DNA of 64,000 nucleotides from Aricia agestis (taxonomy: Eukaryota > Arthropoda > Insecta > Lepidoptera > Lycaenidae), in assembly GCF_905147365.1 (NCBI RefSeq), contig NC_056416.1, forward strand, positions 4,732,001 through 4,796,000. Reading direction: 5' to 3'. A model generated the notes under the pieces. That model ran no database searches. It saw only the letters and a program-made list of their open reading frames with translations, and was not told the DNA's origin. A program made the position numbers and the translations under genes. Position 1 is the first letter of the stretch; every line of letters begins with the position of its first letter. Of this stretch, positions 35,801-46,954 are shown piece by piece.

Positions 35801-37285
35801 GTTAGTATTTGCTCGTATAACATCCTCCATGTCTTCCGATAGAATAAGTCTGTTCACGAAATTACTGTAGAAATTCATATAAGAGAGAAGCAAAAACAAG
35901 GCTGCCCAGAAGATGACTGAAATATAATTTTAATATAACCTATGGTCTGTCAAAAAAGTGAAAAAATTAAAAAGTGTCAACATTGTAGTGTCATCCCTTT
36001 CAAATCAATCTTAGAAAAAAGGGATGACACTACGATGTTGCCACTTTTTAATTCCTTCATTTTTTTGACAGACTCTAAAATAATATAGATAAATCTACAC
36101 TAATATTATAAAGAGGAAAACTTTGTTTGTATAATTGTAATGAATAGGCTCAAAAACTACTGGACCGATTTTAAAAATTCTTTCACCATTCGAAAGCTAC
36201 ATTATCCATGAGTAACATAGGCTAAATTTTATTTAAAAAAAAAAGTTTCCGTAAGATATATTTTGGGTTTTTCGGAGACAAGGTGTAAAAAATCAACCAG
36301 AAAAGTTACTTATTTTGCGTACGCTACCTAAACTTTAAAAGATAGAACCATAAAATGTTGTAATTAATTGTAGATCTTATAAATATCTACAAAAAAGTCC
36401 GTGACACACTATACCTATCTACCTATGTCGAGTCAGGCACAACAATTTTTTTATTTAAAATATCTTGAATTTTTTTGGACTACATTGAAACGCATTTATT
36501 TTACTCCTGCTATTAATCCTTATCAAAATAAATTATTTAATCACTAAGTACAGTTTATGTAGATAATATTTGGTCTTTGAATGACTAAAATTTGACGTTT
36601 GGTTTTGAAGTTATGGCGAAATTAAAATATGTATTACGATTTTTACTGCACGGCCCGTTGTGAAGTGGGCGTCATCAAGGCGGGGGTGTGCGTGCGAGAG
36701 TTTAGATCTATTAGTTATTTTCAGAGCTAGAATATTACACGCTATTAACATATTTGAAAATGCCTAAGAGAGTCAGGTCGCACGACCATGGCGCCATACT
36801 TATATTATATTAGTCACTTCAATAAAATAATATGGGCAAAACAACGTTTGCCGGGACAGCTAGTTATTATATAATTTAAAATTTATATCGTAAAACAAAA
36901 TCATTTTTCTGTCTGCTACGACCTTTGCGTAATAATAATTTCCTATTGGTTTAACATTAGCTAATCAGAAACACTGTAGTGTTCAAATTAAGTACTGTAA
37001 AAATGCTCAGGAAGCGGGCTTCGTTTCAACATTACACACGTTCCAAATTTTAACATGGCACTAATTTACATGAAAGTTGAAAAATCTGTAACCGGTATTT
37101 TTATTAACATTTTTAAAATTACTTATTAATTTATTAAAGAATAAAAATACCTTACCTGAGTTTTCATGGTGTAAAAGTGATATTCCCGCACGTTTTGGAG
37201 TCAAGTTTATCCACCAGATTATACTCTCTACGGAAATTTCACTAATCTTACTTCGTACGAAACCAAATACTTCGCCTAAATTCAT
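32834..37285 (-). CDS. Odorant receptor 2 of cluster (7tm_6)
   Basis: Exons 37156-37285, 35748-35916, 33678-33892 and 32834-33462 give 1143 nt (380 residues). Motifs match its neighbours: WWINLTPKRAG near residue 25, PCPG at the exon 3/4 junction, FLCQKLKDSS, KSVYACGWENF and the terminal TVQAIYKFVTALKV. The start at 37283-37285 gives the same 130-nt first exon as receptor 4. Intron 2 (33893-35747) contains a 1.43-kb class II element with an 8-bp duplication. Intron 1 contains a palindromic MITE ending about 30 bp from the exon 2 acceptor and a Helitron-like element. The frame is open throughout, so function is likely. It is most similar to receptor 1 in the last exon. Confidence 0.9.
34216..35644. 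mobile_element. 1,429-bp class II element (family M5) with 8-bp target duplication
   Basis: Inverted arms of more than 100 bp start CACTGACCTCCATTATACAA on the left and end in a near complement (GGAGATCAGTG) on the right. Exact 8-bp direct repeats GTTGGCAT flank it (34208-34215 and 35645-35652), as for hAT- or P-type insertion. No transposase frame is visible. A Helitron-like element (34813-35111) sits inside. A 36-bp relative made only of the ends lies at 55349. It is in intron 2 of receptor 2. Confidence 0.85.
34813..35111 (+). mobile_element. Helitron-like element nested in the M5 element
   Basis: It starts TCCATACTAATTATATTATA, contains gcggaagagtttgg, and ends ggaaagtCTAG between A (34812) and T (35112). 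A near-perfect hairpin at 34857-34910 (left arm gctctaatctcaggaactgc) interrupts the usual sequence. Confidence 0.7.
35945..36073. mobile_element. 129-bp palindromic MITE near the exon 2 acceptor of receptor 2
   Basis: Ends GTCTGTCAAAAAA and TTTTTTTGACAGAC are inverted, and the arms continue through aaagtg...cattgtagtgtcatccc. It occupies intron 1 from 29 bp upstream of the acceptor of exon 2. Confidence 0.75.
36094..36863 (+). mobile_element. Helitron-like element in intron 1 of receptor 2
   Basis: It starts TCTACACTAATATTATAAAG and ends ccgggacagCTAG followed by T. Internal sequence such as aaaaactactggaccgattt is typical of moth Helitron-like repeats. Confidence 0.55.
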
Positions 37286-37732
37286 ACTGTTATTTGTTGT
37301 TTCTACTCAATTATCTATAAAACAAATCATTCATTAATTTTCAATATTGAATTGTTACTATCCTCTTTTCACCTAAAAAATGTATTGCAATTAGAAAAAT
37401 ATACCTTGCTTCCTTGGGAAATTGTATGATTACAAAAGATTTCAAATATTACGTAATGTACAATTACTAAATTAGAGCTAATAATTTTTGAGAACATTGA
37501 AACATTATGCAGAATAATTTAATTAATACAATATTTACATTATTAAGTATAAGAAACATAAATAAGCTTAAATAAGTTTACACAAAAACAATTTTCCATA
37601 TAATACGACGCGTTTAAGCTCGCGAGGGAGTGACTTTACTGCGTAAATAAAAAGTCAATTTACCAAGAAAGACAAACAAAGCCATTGCTACGAGTATACT
37701 AACAATTTGTTTTACGTTTTTTAATGGTGAGA

Positions 37733-37790
37733 GGACATTCATTGTTTTAAAATCAAATTTTGAAATTTGATTTTAAAACAATGAATGTCC
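37733..37790. repeat. 58-bp near-perfect palindrome
   Basis: Perfect 28-bp arms (left starts GGACATTCATTG) are separated by 2 bp. A second, shorter inverted repeat (cattttcttc / gaagaaaatg) follows directly. Confidence 0.92.
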
Positions 37791-38266
37791 ATTTTCTTCT
37801 TTGAAGAAGAAAATGGTTATAAGTTTGCAACTGTGTATCAAAGAGAAGCGGTAGAGAAAATTCTAAAATATCTTAGTAATATTAATATATATTATACAGT
37901 TCTAAAAGGGGCTGTCAGCTGACAAAAGGCAAAGGCTTGTCAGAGGAAAAATGAAGACTGAAATCCTAACAATTAAAACAAACGAAGATTTCTACAAAAT
38001 GGAAGGAAGAATATTAAAACACAATTCAGTAAAGTCAGAAATTAAAAAATGAGTACATTAAACTTAAATTGTGATAAAGAACTACAATCATCTATAATTA
38101 TGGGATTAATTGCAAAAAGGTGTAAAAATTTTAATGAATATTTAGCTATCGAAGTGACATTTGATGACATTATTTATTATTTTAAACGTTTTTAATGATG
38201 GCATTAAAATAATTGTTTGTATAATTGCTTTCGGAAGTGAAAAATATGCTTTATTATTAATAAGTA

Positions 38267-38590
38267 CCTGGATGACCGAGCTTTGCTCGGTATAGCAAAC
38301 ACTCATTGACTTCGTGTTACTTAATAACGCCATCGTTATGGTCGTTAAAACAATTAGTTGCTCACCAAATAGTATTATTATTCGCCAATAGATGTCAGGA
38401 AGAGTCATATTTTTCAGTTTATCGATTATCGATAAAACACGAATAAAAAGACATTTTCTGAAAATGATTCCTAGCTAGATCGATTTATCGCCCCCGAAAC
38501 CCCCTATATACTAAATTTCATGAAAATCGTTGGAGCCGATTCCGAGATTCCAATTATATATATATATGCTCGTTTAAAGATATAAGATAA
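38267..38590. repeat. Dispersed repeat with gaccgagctttgctcggta start
   Basis: It shares its opening hairpin motif (gaccgagctttgctcggta) and its end (cgcccccgaaaccccctata, then alternating TA and gctcgtttaaagatataaga) with 52955-53153. The opening recurs at 42711 and the tail at 46380-46440. Non-coding. Confidence 0.65.
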
Positions 38591-38943
38591 TACTCCCCAC
38601 ACCGATTTCGGTGACGGTGGCCAGTTTCATTGAAACCAGGCCAGGTACGCAGGAGTAATTTTATACTGCTCAAGTATGTGCGCAGTATACAAGAGCACTC
38701 TCTATTCCTTTACTCTCATAACCCAGTGGGACGGAAGACCGATACGACTGGCGAGAGATCAGGCGCAGAACCGACTTTTTACATGCCCATCCGACGCATG
38801 GATCATCTTACTTGTCAGTCAATCAGGTGATCAGCCTGCATTGTCCTAACCAAACTTGGAAATAACATGTTTCCAACGCAAGAATCAAACCCACGACCTC
38901 CAAGTCAAGAGCCACGCTCTTAACCACTAGACCACGGAGGCGT
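38591..38943 (-). mobile_element. tRNA-derived SINE, copy 1
   Basis: The reverse complement begins gcctccgtggtctagtggtt (A-box region) and has a tRNA-like B box (gggtttgattctt-like, diverged). The body then matches the copy at 59845: tgttatttccaagtttggtt, cagtttcaatgaaact and a terminal hairpin around ccgaaatcggtg. RNA polymerase III promoter boxes identify it as a SINE rather than a tRNA gene. Confidence 0.82.
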
Positions 38944-39309
38944 TTTATGCTTTATTAATGTATATTTTAAAATTTTTATTAATAAAATAATTCTAAATTA
39001 TACTATACTCGTTTTGCAATAATTTGAGATTATGTTACATATAGCTTACTATAATAATTAGGTCACTATTCGAGAACGTTATTTTGGGATGAAAGTCACG
39101 ATTACATTACATACAAACTTGGTCATGACCAAGCCATGGTAACAACAGACATAACTATTGTCTACTCTGCCATGGTCAGTTTGCATGACTATAGTGAGTA
39201 GTGATTACTGACCGCTACCTCGCAAGCAAGAAGCCTTCCGCTTGCAAACCTTGTATTGGCGATAAACTGACGCAAACATTGAACAATAGGAAGAATTTTA
39301 TTTATGAAA

Positions 39310-39473
39310 GTACCATCGAAGAAATTGATTCATAGGCAGTTAACGGATCTACATCATTTGGTCGGATTATGTCAATTCATTATATAAGTCGTGATCTGTA
39401 GCTGGGTTTGACATATCTCGACCAAACTATGTAGGTCCGCCATCTACTTATGAATCAACTTGTCTGATAGTAC
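39310..39473. mobile_element. Inverted-repeat element family M4, copy 2
   Basis: Ends gtaccatcgaag and tctgatagtac. Internal sequence matches the copies at 23119 and 52163 (ggtcggattatgtcaattca, cgaccaaactatgtaggtcc). Confidence 0.75.
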
Positions 39474-39918
39474 ATTCCATTTATAATTTGGGGATCTTTA
39501 GACAGGAGATCGCATTAACAAGAATAATTACTGTAATCAATTCAAGATGTCGCTCGCAAAGAAGGTGCTTTGAAATTAGTTCGCTATCTTATAACCTGCA
39601 TAATATACCTTTAATTTTTCCGGATAAAAAATAAAATTCTAGGTTTTTGTACTCATATTGATTCAGCAGTTTAAAACAGTAAAAAGGTAACATGCGCACA
39701 GATAGAAAAAACTGACATACTTTCGCATTTAAATTAGTATGAATAGTATGGATAAAATTAAACCAAAATTTTGTTCTTTATAATATTTTAATACATCGTT
39801 AAACAATACATTAAGTGAGTAACATAGCATAAGATAGAAAGACAAAAAGATAGTACTTAGCTCTAATATCTACTAAAAATTCAGAGACTCATCGTGTGAA
39901 TAAAAAGTTATATAAAAT

Positions 39919-41594
39919 CTAAAATTTGAGGGCGGTTACAAATTTATAAATGCCTTGCATTGCAGAAGCAAATGTGTAGATGTTGACTGGCACTATGTTC
40001 CCTGCTTTTATCATAACTGGCTGCTGAGCTTGTAGTAACACTATGAGCACACTTCTTCTATCGCTTAAAACATAGTTCTCCCAGCCACAATCATACACAG
40101 ACGCTTCGAATACTTCGGAAACATCGACAAGTTTTTGACAAAGGTAACAATAAAGAAAGAATACTAGAAAGCAGTAGCCTAAAACAGGTGCAAACGAAAT
40201 CCAATCTTCTAGAGGAAGGGAGAAGAAAAGACACATACAGTATGCATTTGCTGCAAAGTCAATGCCAAGAGGTAGACTGTACAGATCTCTTAAGCATTGC
40301 ACAATATGTAGAAGGAGGATGTGACGCTTTATTAATGATGCAAGTTTTTCTTTTACTCCATTGTCTACTAAGCCTTCTAATATATCTGCTACTTCTTTTA
40401 CTACTTCTCCTACATCTTCTACTTTTATTACTTCTTCTTCTACATCTACAGCATATCCTACTTCATCTACGTTTTCTTTATACTTAAGAGCTTTCATTTC
40501 TTCAGCGATGAGATCGAACATAGCAGCAGTATGTGCTATCAGAAACAGTAGAAGACTTTGGTAGTTTATGACCACTACAGACATTATAGCATCTTGTGAA
40601 AGTATGATGACACGACAGACAAGCTTGTTGATTTCAGTATTGACTTGTATGCCTGAAATAAAGAAAGAATTAATGTTAATTTATCATTTTAAATGATTCC
40701 TATTTTCATTTTAAAAAGATTTTTACCTGGACATGGATATTCTGTGTAAAATGTGCTCGTCAAATCCCACCTTTGCGGCATCCAAACGAGAAAAATGTCT
40801 ACAAAATTAATAAGATAGTAAATAAAAACCATAGTTTTTATTTTCTTTAATAAATTCTTGTGTTTCGGAACTAGGCATTTACTTTGTGAAGCTAATTCGT
40901 CTATTCCCTTTACTTTTTCGATTGTTGATATAAGTAGTGACCTGCAACGTAAAAAAATAAGATTATAGGAAAGAAGAATGTTACAATTAAATATATTCTG
41001 AATAACATCAAGAAAAACTCATATGATCGAAAATGATTGATTCCAATTTCCAATAAGTTCAAATTACCTCTTTGTTAAGAACCAAAAACCAATGTTTACA
41101 GTGAAAATTAAAACGGACAGATTCGTATTCGCTCTGATAACTCCATTCATGTCTGTCGACAATTTGATGGGATAAATAAAATTGCTCACAAAATTCACAT
41201 AAAACAGAAGAGTTAGATGAGCAACCCAGAAGATTACTGCAAAGACAAAAATATTATAGTTCTGAGAAACTTATTGAGTCTCACGGCCGAGCTCAGAGGT
41301 ATTTAAGGCTCAGAGGCATTTATTCAATTTAAAGAATTTGACACAATCAAAACTTTTGTCAAAATACTAAATTAAACTTTATTGAAGTTCATTAAAATAT
41401 GTCTCTGAGCATGGCCGGGTAATAAACAAATTTCAATAATTGCCCTTTTTATAATACACACCAGATATCCTTCGAGATGTGATAGAAAATCCTGCAATTC
41501 GCGGTGTTAAATTTATACACCATAGTATACTCTCTACACTCGCTTCCTTCAAGTTATCCTGAATATTCTTCAGTAAACTTTTTGGGGTTTTCAT
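39919..41594 (-). CDS. Odorant receptor 3 of cluster, with acidic loop insertion
   Basis: Exons 41462-41594, 41068-41236, 40727-40941 and 39919-40652 give 1251 nt (416 residues). Other in-frame ATGs at 41666, 41660 and 41618 would lengthen the N-terminus. The one at 41594 was preferred because it matches the copies' usual spacing to the VESILWCIN motif. Core motifs are PCPG, YLCQKLVDVS, ASVYDCGWENY and terminal MQGIYKFVTALKF. It is about 35 residues longer than its neighbours because of an insertion at about residues 230-270, rich in Glu, Asp and Val, in the loop after predicted TM4. With the inverted insect OR topology this is intracellular. The DNA there (40360-40482) is a degenerate CTTCTA/CTACTT simple repeat kept in frame. 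The introns are compact, with no transposon recognised. Confidence 0.9.
40360..40482. repeat. In-frame CTACTT-type degenerate repeat inside receptor 3
   Basis: The + strand reads as a degenerate CTTCTAC/TACTTCTT pattern. On the coding strand it gives valine-, glutamate- and aspartate-rich sequence absent from the five paralogues. Confidence 0.85.
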
Positions 41595-42985
41595 TGCAAA
41601 TTGAATAATATATCGCATTGATCTCAACCTTCCATCAAAATATCCTCCTATTATGTTCATTGACATAAATAACGAATAAAGTTTAATAAAATAACTAACT
41701 ATTAATGTTTTGTCTTCTATGTTAGCTATGCAACAGATAAATTTTCAAAGCTGCTTCTCACTCACTTCGGAAATGGCAGTCACAAATATTTGAAAAATTG
41801 TGATAGTAAATAAAACTTATTTACAATTTAAAATACACTAAGGCAAGGGTGAAGTGACGACAAAATTGTGAGGAGGCAATTAAATATTATAGGAATGGCA
41901 CAAGTTGAAAGTATGAGCTTAGCGGAAAACTTTGTTATTTAACAATTGTCCGGAATTATATAATAGAAAAATACATATAAAAAGTTTGAAGAGAAATGGA
42001 GAATGTTTTAAAGCTTTGTGCTATAATGATAGTAAACAAACTTATAAAAATATAGCATCCACTTTACACAATAGAGACGATAAACTTTACTAAAATTACG
42101 TCATGAATTTCCAAATTATAGTCAAAGTAATATTAGAGAACTAAAATATTTTCTAATCACTAATTGTACCACACGTCCAAATTATTATTATTATCCGTCG
42201 ATGGGAAAATGCTAGGGTGTAAGTGTGAATTATAACAATTATAACAATTCAACGTTCATCGGGTCACAAGTTCTATTTAACATATAAATATAATATAATA
42301 TGTAAAAATATTAAACTTTTTTAATTTTTCTTTATTGAATACCAACAGCGTATTACATTTTAGAATGTAAACTAGTATGGCCTGTGACAGTTATTACAGG
42401 AAATTATGACAAATAATCTTCTTATTATAAAATTCTCATGTCACAGTGTTAGTTACCGTACTCTTCCGAAATGGCTTTACCGATTTTTACCAAATTTTAT
42501 ATGCATTTTCAGTAGGTATGAGAATCGGCTACTGGCTACTTTTTATATTGATAAGTGCATTTGTCGAATAAATAATAGTAAATTATTACAACTCGAGACC
42601 GGCGACCATTATTTCTGCGACGGGATAGCGATGGACGTTGCCATGGTGATATGCATATGGGCGAAATACTTTATATGGCAAAACACAAACACTGTCATCA
42701 TAATAAGCTAGTACCTGGATGACCGAGCTTTGCTTTGCTTTGCTTTGTATTGTCTGTGCACTGAATCTTTTTTACCCTTTGTTTATTTACTGCAAGTTAA
42801 TAATTTGAACTAAATTACAATTCCGTCTCATTAGAAATTCTTAAAATAAGATGGGAATTAACTTTTTGCTCTTTAACAAATCAATATCAAGGAAAGACTA
42901 AGAATGTAAAAAACCATAATAAAGAAACGTCGGAGAACTTGCATTAAATAACATTATCTTGTATCTTATGTCTTATCTAAGAGCA

Positions 42986-45900
42986 GCACGAGTCGGCGCA
43001 TGAGTACCGGAAACTATTCCACCTCAATTTTTTTATGCGATCCTTTTCAAATTGCCCTCCTGATGATATAAATGCATGTTGCCATGTCGCAACCCGGTGC
43101 CATTATTATTGTTCGGTTGTTTAAGCAAACATTGTTTAAACAATCGCAAGGAACGGACAAATTTTTTAAATATTTTTTATTAAAAAACCAATAAAAAAGG
43201 TCCTATGACTTTTCACGATAAAGTTAATATTTTTAAAGATATGAATTTTTAAAGGTTCGAAAAATCTCAAATTTGGGTACTTGCGACCCATGAAAAATAT
43301 ATTAAAAAAATAATAATGTCTAAGTAATATATTTTTGTAAATTCTCTATACAATAGTTAATAACATTGTTAATAGAGATTTAAAAAAAAATCATTGTTTA
43401 TATCTTTTTTTTATCTTAGCAAAAGTAGACAATAATTGTGTTTTTTGTATGGGAGCCCCCCTTAAACAATTACTTTATTTTAATTTTATTATTAATTATT
43501 AAAGTACAAATATAATTAAGGACTTTGTGAAATTTTCAATGCCTCACTGTTACTATTATTGATAACGAGCAAAAAAGGCCAAAAAAATCACGTTTCTTGT
43601 ATGGGATTTATTATTAACCCCCTTAAATATTAACTTTATTTTATTTTTAGTATTTGTTGTTATAATTTCCCATTTTTCTTTATTAATGAATTAATTTTCC
43701 CATACAAGAAACGTGATCGTTCCTATATTGGACATAATTTTACCAATTCTTTCACACATTTTCAATTCCTGTTTAGAATCCTCTTCCTTCCCTGATGCCT
43801 GGAAATCAGCTTATATTGTTCCCTTACCCAAATCCTCCTGTCCCAAATCTCCTTCTGATTACCGTCCTATTTCAATCCCTCTCTATTTGTCCAAAGTGCT
43901 GGAGAAGATAATCCATTGTCAGCTTACAAATTATGTCAACCGCAATAATCTGCTCACACCGCTACAATCTGGCTTTCGTACTGGTCATAGCACGACAACC
44001 GCCTTGGTAAAAGTTGCAGATGACAGACGACTAGGAATGGACCAGAAGAAGCTTACAGTTCTCACATTACTAGATTTTAGTAATGCTTTTAAATGTATCG
44101 ATCACGACATTCTTTTAAGCAGACTCGCGACCTGTAACCTTTCCCCATTTGTAATTGATTTGCTCCGTAGCTACCTTACAGGAAGACGACAGAGAGTCAA
44201 GCTATCAGATAGGTTTTCTGACTGGAGTAACATCTCGGGCGGCGTTCCACAGGGTGGAGTATTGTCGTCACTTTTATTTTCACTAAAAAATATAAAAAAT
44301 AAAAAAACATAGTGGAGTATACTACTGTTTATGTTAAGTTTAGTATGTAATTTCTTTTGTGATTTCTTAGTATACTTGTTTATTTTCTTAATAAAAAAAA
44401 AACTCAATTAATTTTAATTGGCAGCCCGGGAATGGTCTCCAGGATTGACTTCAATTCCCTACGCCCCGTCCTTATCAATGGTGTTGCAATCCCTTTCAGC
44501 AAGGTCGTTAAGAATCTAGGGGTGTGCTTCGATGAAAATTTAACTTGGAACCCTCAACTTCAAGAAATTAGTAGGAAAGTATTCGCAACTTGGCATTCTT
44601 TAAAACGTCTCCGGTATGTTCTTCCCACACAAACAAAAGCAGTATTAGCACAATCTCTTTTCCTTTCTTTACTAGATTACGCTGACGCATGCTTCACTAA
44701 TCTTACTGAAGAACAACTAAATAAACTCGAACGCCTACAAAATCTATCGTTGAGGTTCATCTTTGGTTTACGTAAATATGACCATATTACCGAATACCGT
44801 CTCAAGCTTAAGTGGCTTCCAATCCGTCATCGTCGCGATGTTCGCATTCTTTCTCTGCTCTATAATAATATTCTATTTGACTCCCATTATCCTAGTTACC
44901 TAAAAAACTGTTTTGTATTTCACAATTATGATAGCTCCGTTCCTGCTCAAACCTTGTCCTTAACATCCCTATCCATCATACAAAATATTTTAATTCCTCC
45001 TTTACCGTTACGTCCATTTTACTTTGGAATTCTTTACCCGCTCATATTAGGCAGGCGAAAACTTTAAATAATTTTAAGTCATTGCTGTTTAATCACTATA
45101 TTAACTTATCTGTCAACGATAATAATTAATTGTCCTTTGTAACGTATACCTAATATATTTTATAGAATATGTATTGTATTAATTAGTATATACTTATTAT
45201 ATTATTTATTTATTTTATTATATAATATTAATAATGTATTAAAATCAAATGTATTGTTTATGTATTTTGTTTAATTTAGTGCTTATGTTAGATTTTTAAT
45301 TTAAATAAAATATATACTTTTGCACATCACCGTTTTCCTGGATGTATCACTGTTATGAATGTTAAAAGGTTGCCAGGAAGAAATTGCTTCAAAGTAATAA
45401 GGCCGACTTTGTGTAGGTACATGTCTGATTTACCAATAATTGTTGTCTATATTTAAGTATTTTTGTAATTTTTGTGCACAATAAAGTGTATTTGTTTGTT
45501 TGTTTGTGATTTTTTTGGCCTTTTTTGCTCGTAATCAATAATAGTAGGCACTTAAATTTTTACAAAATCCTTGATTATTTTTGTACTTTAATAATTAGTA
45601 ATAAAATTAAAATAAAGTGATTGCTTAAGGGGGGGCTCCCATACAAAAAACAAAATTTTTTGTCTACTTTTGCTAAGATAAAAAAAGATATAAACAATGA
45701 GATTTTTTGAAATCTCTATTAACAATATTATTAACTATTGTATATAGAATTTAAAAAATATATATTACTTTGACGTTATTTATTTTTTTTAATATATTTT
45801 TCATCGGTCGGAAGTACCCAAATTTGAGGTTTTACGAACCTTTAAAAATTCATATCTTCAAAAATATTAACTTTATCGTAAAAAGTCATAGCACCTTTTT

Positions 45901-46110
45901 TATTGGTATTTCAATAAAGAATATAAAAATAAATGTTCGGTTTAAAAATAACAATTCCTTGCAATTGTTTAAACAATGTTTGTTTAAACAATATGGCATC
46001 GGGTTGCGCCCTGGCAACATGCATTTATATCACCAGGAGGGAAATTTTAAGAGGATCGCATAAAAAAATTGAGGTGGAATAGTTTTCGGTACTCATGCGC
46101 CGACTCGTGC
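42986..46110. mobile_element. Foldback element split by a LINE insertion
   Basis: Outer ends GCACGAGTCGGCGCATGAGT and its complement ending at 46110 begin arms of about 600 bp (42986 to about 43590, and about 45506 to 46110). Both arms contain the paired ttgtttaaacaa-type blocks and gcatgttgccatg / tggcaacatgca. The centre (43592-43717) is itself an inverted pair (cacgtttcttgtatggg / cccatacaagaaacgtg). No transposase frame is visible. Without the LINE it would be about 1.3 kb. Confidence 0.75.
43718..45505 (+). pseudogene. 5'-truncated LINE reverse transcriptase, internally deleted
   Basis: Two frames remain, 43713-44312 and 44432-45067. The first carries reverse transcriptase blocks (SDYRPISI, LLDFSNAFKCIDHDIL, GGVPQGGVLSSLLF). 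The second carries the thumb and C-terminal region (ENLTWNPQL, RLRYVLPTQTKAVLAQ). The catalytic YADD block between them has been replaced by AT-rich sequence, so it is dead. The 3' end is a (TTTG)n tail, and GTGAT on both sides (43713-43717 and 45506-45510) is a likely target duplication. It is a non-LTR element of the jockey/CR1-like group; the clade is uncertain. Confidence 0.8.
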
Positions 46111-46954
46111 TAGTCTATTACGCAGTTATGATAATGTTTGCGTAAAATAGCGCGTAATTCTCGTTGTGACATGATTTCATGAACACATTCAACCAATAGC
46201 GTTCCGCGGTACTTGAAATATCACCTATCCTTTTTTAACACAGAAAAACGAACGAAAATGCACCTTATTCATAAACGGTTTATTTATACCGTTAATTCAG
46301 CCGTATATACATGGGGGTTAGGGTTTTTCAGAGAATCGTATAAATTAAACAGTTTAAAACACCAAAATGGGTAACCTTTTCGGTCCCTGATATATATATA
46401 GACAAGAATTGCTCGTTTAAAGATATAAGATACAACTCTCTGTATTAAGTAACTTGAATATATTATCGATGTGCTTACTAAGTTTATTTTTTTTACGATC
46501 GAACACATAAAGATGTTATGGTAATTTTAGCCCTTGTGGCCCGGGGGCCCCGTATAATATTTGATACGGCATATACGGCGGTAGCCATGCCCCTCTACAT
46601 ACAATACATAGTGTTATAGAATGTAGAGCTTTTAAGTTCGAGATATAGTTTTCAGCACATATTAAGAATTAAACAAAAACACTATTTTAAAATTAGTCAA
46701 GGAGAAACCATTCCAAAAGGTGCAGATTAATGCTGTCATCGTTCAGTGTTTACGTATGTGATTTTTACTTTCTTTTACTATTATGATTCACTCTTACACA
46801 ACATCAATTAAAACTATAATGACGTGCGTTTAATTGTATTTGAAGCTAGGCATTGTTGCAATATAAGTTTTGAAAAAAAAAACATCTAGTTCTACAAATA
46901 GATTATAACTACTTAATAATTATATCTATTTCTACATCTATTAGGTACTTTTGC

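Larger units (their letters stand above)
37286..39918. other. Spacer between receptors 2 and 3
   Basis: No gene. It contains a 58-bp hairpin, a pair of dispersed repeats, a SINE and an M4 element (listed separately), plus a Helitron-like tail at about 39690-39745 (actttcgcattt). Promoter elements of receptor 2 should lie at its left end but cannot be assigned. Confidence 0.6.
41595..46954. other. Spacer between receptors 3 and 4
   Basis: This is the largest intergenic gap in the cluster. It contains the split foldback element with its LINE (42986-46110), a fragment of the gaccgagctttgctcggta repeat (42711-42745) and its tail (46380-46440). No functional gene is seen. Confidence 0.65.

Noticed and set aside
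40188..40564. Leucine- and serine-rich frames on the + strand
   Set aside because: Antisense reading of the simple repeat inside odorant receptor 3.
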